The translations under genes and the position numbers were made by a program. This document shows, in pieces, positions 27,901 to 36,900 of a DNA stretch of 64,000 bases. The DNA comes from Beroe forskalii (Eukaryota > Ctenophora > Nuda > Beroida > Beroidae), in assembly GCA_011033025.1 (NCBI GenBank), contig WFMF01000270.1, forward strand, positions 62,001-126,000, read 5' to 3'. Below the pieces are notes generated by a model that worked only from the letters and a program-made list of their open reading frames with translations, ran no database searches and was not told where the DNA came from. How positions within the stretch are numbered: the first letter of the stretch is position 1; the number at the start of each line of letters is the position of its first letter.

Positions 27901-30900
27901 TCTGTAACGAGTAAGTCTGACTCCCCAATGACAGGTGGCATATTGGAGAGTTGGAGGAGTTATCAGTTATCACATGCTACTTGCAAATGATAGACAGTCA
28001 ATAACGTGAAACAATCTCCACTGTAAACCATGATATTGTCATCACTCCCATTTGCCTGCTATTCTCTACCGACTTCTGTGTGGAGCTGATGTGTGGGCGT
28101 GTAGCTACTTCAAAGTGCATATCAAACAGCCTCAAACTAGGACATGTGACGAAAATCAGACATTTTCTTTCACTTTAACCGATCATAAAATGGTTTGGTA
28201 TTTTCATTAAACCTATGAAAAGGATCAGTGACATTCTTCCAAACACGCATTTATTGTTATAAGCCTGAAAAAATTGTATAAAACCTAAAAAACCCTACTG
28301 TTCAAGAGTACGCAACGTTTTGTTTAAAACTTCTTGAGTTCTTCGCTGATACATTTTCACAAAGCGATATATCGCAGTAATATGCATGTATTAGTTTCCC
28401 TCAAAGAATAGGCGTCTAAATTTGTGACGTCATTATCATGGTTTAGAATGGTGAATTGATGACGTCACACCGCCTATTTACTGTTTGAGACACGTAGCTT
28501 ACTAGACCTACGTGTGGATGCTTCCTAAAGCTTGCATGTATAATTAATTAAAGTTATACACTCGGTATAGTGTGAACAGAAAACTGTGCAACGACTCCTG
28601 GGAGTATGTACAATGTATTTATATGACAGAATGTATAGTCGATAATGTATTGAAGTAAAATTTATAAGCTCTGATTTTCAGAATATTAAAATTGGAAGCA
28701 TAGATCCTTGGTTAGAAATATGTTGTATTTGACAATAAATCTTTGACAATAATTCTTACGTGACGATTGTCAACCTAATGTGACATGCCATTAAAACATT
28801 TAAAACTGTTTAAAATCTATTGGTCAACTCAATCTCTCGAATCTTTAAATCCATTAAACTAAGTGTATTATATTATTTGCACGGTGTAACATAAAACACA
28901 TTTCTAGTGACAGGCAGCAATCAGACCTTATAAGAGTATCTATTAGCCTACCGGAGTGTTGGTTATGCTCAGATAATATAGGCGAGTTCAATGTTGGGAT
29001 TTTAAGTTTCCTATTTTTAGCGGATAGCATGTAAAATTAGCATCCTGAAGTCCTGAAGTCTTGAGTTAAATATACAAAAGCTGTTAAAACTGTCCCGGTT
29101 TTAAAAGTATCATCTGAAATTCTAAAACTCTCGTTTTCAGATTTTAATAACAATATCCTTGTTAAATCGATGGAAGTTTGAACTAAGAACTAACAAGAAT
29201 AGAATAAGGAAAGAGATAAATAATGAAGAATGTTCCATAATTACTTATCTTAATTATGGTGAATATTATTGGAAACCACTAGTTTCAACTTTGTTAAATC
29301 TTCGATAATTATCCACAATAATCAGTTAAAACGTGTCCTCATGTGGCATGCGCTCGTTACGTAATTGAATCTCACTTCGGAAATAAATTATAACTACTTA
29401 AATACTTATTAAATGATAATTTGAAAATTAAATCAAAACGCGTTAAGTAAGAATCAAATTCCGATTATTTAACTTAATTTTAATACTGGTAGTACTCTCG
29501 CGATGTGTCGACCGAGAAAATATTAGAAATAACAACTAAAAATTATCAGGATATTCACTACAATTGATAATAATTCCGGTTTAAAATTACTTTGTGCTTC
29601 ATTCATGATCCACAAAATCTGTAAAAGTGTAAAGCTTCAGTATACCTACAGTAATGAGATTTATTTTCAATTCGAAGCAGAATCTAAATATGTCATTTAT
29701 TGCATTTAAAGCTGCAGTAGTAGTGGCTGAACGTAGTATCAATTTCTATGGCTGCAGTGTTGGAGAGTTGAAACAAGCAAACTACTGGCTTCCATTTCTC
29801 AATGAAACCGGTTACGGTTAGACAAAAAGTGCCGGTTAACCGCTATTTCGTTTCGGTTTACCGGTCGCTTCCTCCCTCTAAACCTCCCCTTCAACAATTC
29901 TGTTATTTTCTGAACAGTGCCACTCACCGCTTCTTTTATTTTCATGGCAGCAGTCGGTCCTACGATGGCAGGATGTTTGATAACCGGGGCACACCCGTGA
30001 GTATAAACTGAGCTAGAGATATCTGGTCCCACTCAAAGTATAGGCGGTGAGAGTGACGTCATTATCATAGTTCAAAATGGTATATTGATGGCGTCACATC
30101 GTCTATTACTTTGAGTGGGACCTTTGAGCTAACTGAGAGCTATTGTAAGCTATAGATGATTGATAAACGGGTCCACAATATAACAGATTTCTAGCTATGT
30201 AACAGTATTATTCGAGCTAACATGTCGACTTGATTGGGAATATATGAGCTATGCTGAATCTACATTGGGAAGATTCTTGTCAGACGAAAATAAAAAAACT
30301 ATTATATGGAAACTTAGGCTGTTTGGTTGTACTGTTGTAGACCTAATTAACTTGTCAATCACGTTTAATCTCGTAATTCGTAAATCTTCTTCCAATACTG
30401 AAACATCGGAGTGGCAATTAACATTCTGGAACTCAACAATCTCTCTTAGAGTCTTATCTTACCAGTGGATTATGAAAAAATGCCCCATTTCTTACCTACC
30501 CTCGAAGTCCAATAAAACAACCCCATTTGACCCCTCTTCTGAACCCCTCATTCCTCCCAGAAGAGTTCTCATCGCACCCTCCCCACTGCTCTCACTCGGT
30601 CGCTGGTCAGTACCAGTGACCGGAGCCTGACCTCCCGCCCTAACAGCGGGGGTAACATGACGGTAGATGCTCTTAACAAGCTAAACGTTCTGGTGTGTAG
30701 TCATGGGAACACAGCATTAGTTGCCATGGCAACAGCCGTTAGTTGTCAGGGGGACAGCTCAGTGTGTGACGTCATACCAGATTGATGACGTCATGAATAT
30801 ACATGTTACTGATAAATAAGCAGTCGTATACACTATACACGAGTCCTTTGTACACTTGGGGAGTTCATTTATCTGTCTTTTATAAATGTACGACGATCAT

Positions 30901-33900
30901 AGCATATGATATACTGTTCATTACCTCTTCAAAGCCTGGAGATAACGAGCCTAATTAATTCTTAATTATTTGATGTTAAAAGGTAATTTCAAGGCTCTTC
31001 CCCACATGTCTTTCTGTTGAATCCATTGATCCATGGATTTATTTCCCGACCATTCCACTTCGATAGCATTTCCAGATCTCAGAGAATATCTCTCTGTGTC
31101 TGTTGATCATGCAAGATATTATCTTGTAAAATTTAATAACATTTTAATCTGTCCCCCCAGTTCATGTTTTATTTGCAGATTTGTGGTAGAGTCATGTTCA
31201 TTGATATATGATTGAAAGTAACGTCATTATTACGTTTTAAAACGCTGAATTGATGACGTCACCCCGCCTTATATCGGTTAACGGTATATATCTCTGAGTC
31301 CCCTGTATTCCCGGCACACATGTGAAATGGTAATTAGTTTCTGGTCTGAAAATCACGCTCAACGTCAAGCATCAGTGGGACACCGATACATTTAATGCTT
31401 ACAACATTATCTAGATGCAGAGTGTTTAAATTGAAATGTTATTTATTTCAAAACGCAAATTCCAACGTTGAATTATGCAAGAGCACACGTGGGGTTGTGA
31501 ATAGTGGTTAAAGATCAGATGGGTTATCATTTGAAAATCGTTAGGTATTGCCAACTCCTTTCGAATACAATATACCTACACCTTTCACCTCTAGGTTCTA
31601 GTGTATGATTGTATAATAGTATTGTGTCCCCCCGTGTTCCCTATCGTAATGGCTTTCCCTACACTCATCCTAATAATACTACTGTAAGTCTAATTGATGT
31701 CTTCTGCAGAGCACTGGTCTCTGTCACTCTTCTAAGATATTATCTCAGAGTAAGATGCATCTCAAGCAACAGAGTTTGTATCATGTCTGTATCTCCCTAG
31801 TCCCTGTCTGAATCTGATGTCTGTGTCTATATCTGTGTATTCTGTATCCACCTGTCTGTACCCATGTTTGTCAGTTTGTCTGTATCCCATTTTCTGTATC
31901 TTTGTCTGTATCTGTTCCCCCTCTATCTTTGTCTGGGTGTCTGTATTCCACTCTCTGCCTCCCTGTCTGTATATCTGTATCTCCCTGTACCTCTTATCTA
32001 CCCAGCAACATTACCGAGCCTCCGGTAGTCGGTGTTCCAGTCAGTGCAGTGTCCACAGTAGGGGTCCGGACAATGTGTACGTGTCACGGCACGGTAGCCA
32101 ACGTAGTTTGGTACGTTCTGTAGTAAGATATTGACTGCACCACTTCTTCTTTCGCCAATGCGCCGCTTCTTGCGCCAATGCGCCGCTTCTTGCGCCAATG
32201 CGCTGATCCTGCAGTAGTGCTTTCCTGGCTGGCCGCTGGCGCTAGCTATATCTTCCAAGTCGCTACTGCCCTTCTATCATATAAAAGCGCCAGAATGATT
32301 GACCAATTGTGGCAATATATCACTTTATCAAATCTTATTCTTTCACAGCTAACGCTTTCAAAAGATGTGTAAGTGTTCGAAGATGGCTGAGTATACTGAA
32401 AATCTTCCCCTGCTTTGAATCTTTTCTCTCAGCTAAACTTGGCTTCACAGTGGTATATTCCAATCGCTGTAACCAGTTATCAAGCACTTAACCAGTGAAA
32501 GTTTAAACATTAGGGCTGACCTTGTGATTCTTATCTCTCTGAAATAACAATCAAAAAATACAAACAATTACTGATAAACGATAACAAATTTTTTCTTGCT
32601 GCTTATTGCCGAGTGATTCACAAAAAGATTCAAATCTTTGGGTTGTTTTTTTACTATTTTGACTGAAATATTGGTGGCTGGATAAAGAAATAATATTTAA
32701 TACCATATAAGGTCATGAGCCATGATAAGCATGTTATGGTGTGACCTCCCTAATGGTGTGATGTGAGGATTTCATTATAATCCTTGCGTCATGTTTTCCG
32801 TTTTGTTTCTGGATTTTTAATATTTCCCGCTACATAATTAATAACATATTACATATGACAAGCTGTATGACCTTTTTCTTCCTTCTTTTAATTTCCTGCT
32901 GGAAACAAGGTTACCCAGTGACGATTTTTATTAATTCCCGCTAAATAAGCAATAAAATATGAATATCAACGAGTTGTTTTCTTCCTTCTTGGTGGAAACA
33001 CTGAAGTGACATCCCTACGCGACATTGATCTGTGAGACTGACGTCATGTAATTGCAATGACCTCATGCAATTACTTGCCTAAAGCTTCTTCTTTCGAGGT
33101 TTAACACTAGGTGACAGTGTGACATCCTAATATTCCTAACAAAGTAACAACCCACCTTGAAATCTGTGAAATGAAACACCACGACTTTTTCATGACTCTT
33201 TCCGTGCTCTAACTTCCAATCTTCTTCTAGTTCCCCAAATTGGTTCTTCATACCACTGGAATAGTCTTTCTCCTAATGATTTCTCTTTTTCCAATTCCCT
33301 GGTCTGTCTCCTTCAACAAAACTCCCTCTCACCAAAGTCTGAACCCCCTACGGAATGATTTCTGTTTTAGTCCCTCGCCAACTCTGACTCCTTCAACTAC
33401 ACTCTGCCCTTTCTAAGCCAGTCCACTTTCTGTTTTTTGTCTTCTCTTCTTCCTAACTCCGTTCTTTCCAAACCCGTCCTTTCTAACTCTGCCCTCTCTC
33501 CAAACCACTGAACCTCCTCCCCTCCAAGGACATCCACAGCTTTATCCCTCAATCACACTCTCTGTTTTCTGTCCTCTCTACTTCCTTTCTAAATATGTTC
33601 TTTCTAACTCTGCCCTCTCTCCAAACCGCTGAACCCCCTCCTCCAAGGACTCCCACAGTGGTCTCTCCCACCTGTCCCTGCCCCCTGACGCTGCTCTGCT
33701 CACCCAGCAATCCTCCCTGGTTAACTCAGTCCGACACTCCCAAGTCTTAGACGAGCCTGGTGGATCTGTCAGTGGCTACAACCAAATCATGGTGGGCGGT
33801 GGAATGTCTGGAATGTGGAGATTAGAGTGCCAAATTTGGAACATAAAATAAAAACCCGAAAATTGATTTGAAATTATTGCATCCACCAAATTCACGAGAA

Positions 33901-36900
33901 TGACCCCTCTTGCTGATGCTAGATTATCGTAACTCTCAAAATTGAAGCATTTAATTTTAATTCTGAATCTCTCACATTCCTTAATCCTTTAACCACACCA
34001 AGAAATTGAAATATTTTGAAGTTAAACCCATTACCAAGCCTGTTAATTCCAACTTACAAATATCACTCAAATTGATTCATCTCATATGCAATTCATGAAT
34101 TATGTTATTTTAGAAATTAATTTAATTTGAATTTTCCGAATACGACGGGAATTTGCTAATTCCGATCATGCCAGAAATATGTTTCATAAGATGAATAGGC
34201 TTTGAGAATGACGCCAGTTCCTTGATTGGAAATGCTGATCTGATGAAATTAAACCGCCTATTTTTGACGCTTGGCCTTTATGTGACATTAGCATTAATTT
34301 CACATTAATTCCGTCCCAGTTTGTTGCATATCATTTGAAATCCTGCGTCACAGATCGATCATATGAAGGATGTTTGAGGAAAATTGGCGTTTGGTGTCAT
34401 AAATTCCTTACATTTCACCCTGATAATGACGTCAAAACTAATCTACTTTTATTTGAGTGCCATCCATAATGTGAAGATATTTAAAGTAACTGTGCCCCGG
34501 GCAGTACGATGTAAAATCAGAGAGCTTCGGACGTTAAGTTGTCATGAAATGATGGAAAAGTTGTAATTTAGGATTTTAATAGAAATTCTGTGAGCTCAGT
34601 GATGCAGAAAATCATCAAAATATGAAACAATGTGACTAACTAATCTTGAGCATATTTGACCAAAGAACTGCAGCTGCTATGTTTACATTTTGCAGTTCTA
34701 CAATAATATAAACTGATGACTGATATAACTGTCATAAGAGAGTGTCAATGTGCTCTGATCTGATATCATTTGAGATTCCGTATAACTGAAGATGTCAATA
34801 TAGCAGTCAATAAAGTCACATGCACATACAAAGCCTTGAATCCCATCCCAGCAGAAATGAGTATTAAGGCTTTTACGAGTGCTAATTAAACCCCATGCGG
34901 GAGAAATAGGCGGTAAGGATGACGTCATTATCATAGCTCAATGTAGTGAGTTGATGACGTTTAACCGTCTATTTCTCGTGCGCGGCGTATAGTTCATGAC
35001 AAGAGTGTATTATTATTCCTAGAATTATCCAAGTTGGTTCCTTGAATATAATATGTAGATTGGGCAGCCTAATAATCATGGCATATAATGTAGGGTACAC
35101 ATAATCATCATGCTAGAATAATGTAGCGGAAACATATTAACGAAGGCTTTGTAACAACAAGTTACACTTTAGGATGGTAGGACAAAACCCCACCCGGACA
35201 AAACCCCACCCGGACGTGGCCCCACCTTAGAGCACAAATTGCGCGATGGGAACGTTCGTGCGAACCATACGTCCTAACCCTAACCGTAACCATTGCGTCA
35301 CAGGATTACGCACGAGCGTCCCTTTCGCGCAATTTGTGCTCTAAGGTGGGGTTGTGTCCGGGTGGGCTTTTGTCCGGGTGGGCTTTTGTCCGCGCACCCA
35401 CTTAAGATTTACATTTATTACTCGCGAACTTAGCGAGTTTTATACGATTTTAACATATTACGGAACTTTGCACAACGCATAGTTGCGATAAAACAAGCTA
35501 TGAACTTGCAGAATGATTCAAATAACAGCATGCATGGTATTATAGTACGATGCTTCATATTGCATGTATTTAGTCGCAGCATTCTTCATTCTGGCGATTT
35601 TATTATACGCATAACGCATGGCGCATTGATTACGCTAAACCTTCATGGCTGGAGTATTAATTATATGCTAACAAAAGGCTATGATAATCCCTCAGCTTCT
35701 TTTCCTTATTTACTTTTCGTTATCTGGGATGATGTAATTACAGTGTTTTCAATTCGATCATGTTTATTTTAGACTTTTCAGAGGTAATTTTGGGTGTTTT
35801 GCGTAACGCGCGAGGATATTTCCTCGATTCATATATGAAATTTTAGCATTTTCACGCGCGCTCACATTGCGCGCAATGTGGCTTTGTTGCCTTTTGTTTA
35901 GATTTGCGCACTATAATTACGCACTGTAATTAACTGACAGTGCCCACTTTTTTCAGAACTCGTTTATTGACAACAGAATACCACCGCCCAACTACTGCCC
36001 TAGTAATCTAAGCATGGACAGTCAGCGATACTCCATGAGCCAAAACAGGTTCGCATAATCTGTTCTTAGCTTGTTGGAACCAGTACTTCCCTTGACTTTT
36101 CATTGGCCAATGACCTCCAAGTTAACGGTATCAAGTATTAACGGTCCCTATCTTTCAGTTCTATCGATGATCTTGCTAGCACTATTCCTAGTGTTACCTA
36201 CAGTTTACCTCATACCAGAGAGGGTTACAAGGTTGTTAATCCCACTGCCAATGAAAGAAGTGAGTTTAGTTGTCTTCAATCTTCATTACCTGTCTTCAAT
36301 CTTCATTAATAGTCGTATCAAATACTAGTCTTGGTATTCTTCAATTGAATGGTGCCACCCCAAAACGGTAATTATCATTTCATGCTCGCTTTTCTCAGAT
36401 CAACAAGACATACCTGTAGCCAAAGTTCCACCCAAGGCGAAGGAACAAGATCCAAATGCAGTGAAGCCTAAAGTGTACGGCAATGTCACGGTACGTCGGA
36501 GGGGAAAAATCCTGCCTAATTCTTGGTGATCACAGAATCAGTTTTCGATCCAGATTTCTTTATTTCGTTCCATGACTCATCATTCCTTCCGTGCACAGGT
36601 TAAAGAGTGGCGAGCGCAGCAGTTACGTAAGAAGCCGAGAGGGGATGGGAACTCCGATACTTCACTCCTTTCTTCCTTTGGTAAGGACTCAGGTGAGTGC
36701 GAATGAGTGAGAGTGTGGGATTCGGGTTCGTTCTAATTGAAGGGGAGGGAGTTCGAATGACCGTATGTTGTTGTGGGTGTTTTTAGGAATGACAGGTTGC
36801 GTAAATCTGAGTGGGAATTGAGAAGTTCAGATTTGTCTTTTCCGATTGTCGTGATTTATAAGCATGCGTGAGTTTCTTCGTCTGTTGCATGGCAATGATC

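Larger units (their letters stand above)
22856..30560. other. 7.7-kb intron of gene A
   Basis: Holds MITEs (23824, 25401, 26560, 28407, 30025), two CCAAT-box clusters (24601-24735, 26680-26770) and a ~125-bp tandem repeat (27483-27731). I found no additional exon that keeps the frame. Confidence 0.65.
30663..32005. other. Intron with X-box palindrome, MITE and TCTGTATC-rich tract
   Basis: Contains GTTGCCATGGCAAC at 30720-30733, a MITE at 31216-31271, and a CTGTCTGTATC low-complexity tract (31780-31990) just upstream of the next acceptor. Confidence 0.75.
33792..35956. other. 2.2-kb intron of gene A
   Basis: AT-rich. Holds two MITEs (34194-34265, 34901-34977) and the foldback element at 35180-35391. 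No exon is supported. Confidence 0.65.

Noticed and set aside
29951-29996. Exon-like segment SRSYDGRMFDNRGTP with good acceptor (TTTTCATGGCAG) and donor (GTGAGT)
   Set aside because: 46 bases, enters in the wrong phase after the 22855 exon and would cause a stop at once; no partner exon restores the frame. Kept only as a possible poison exon.
29799-30032. 77-codon minus-strand frame
   Set aside because: No recognisable domain, overlaps a MITE end and has no promoter or splice context.
31780-31990. Repeated CTGTCTGTATC tract read as a Cys/Ser/Val-rich protein
   Set aside because: Low-complexity polypyrimidine sequence leading into the acceptor at 32005; not coding.
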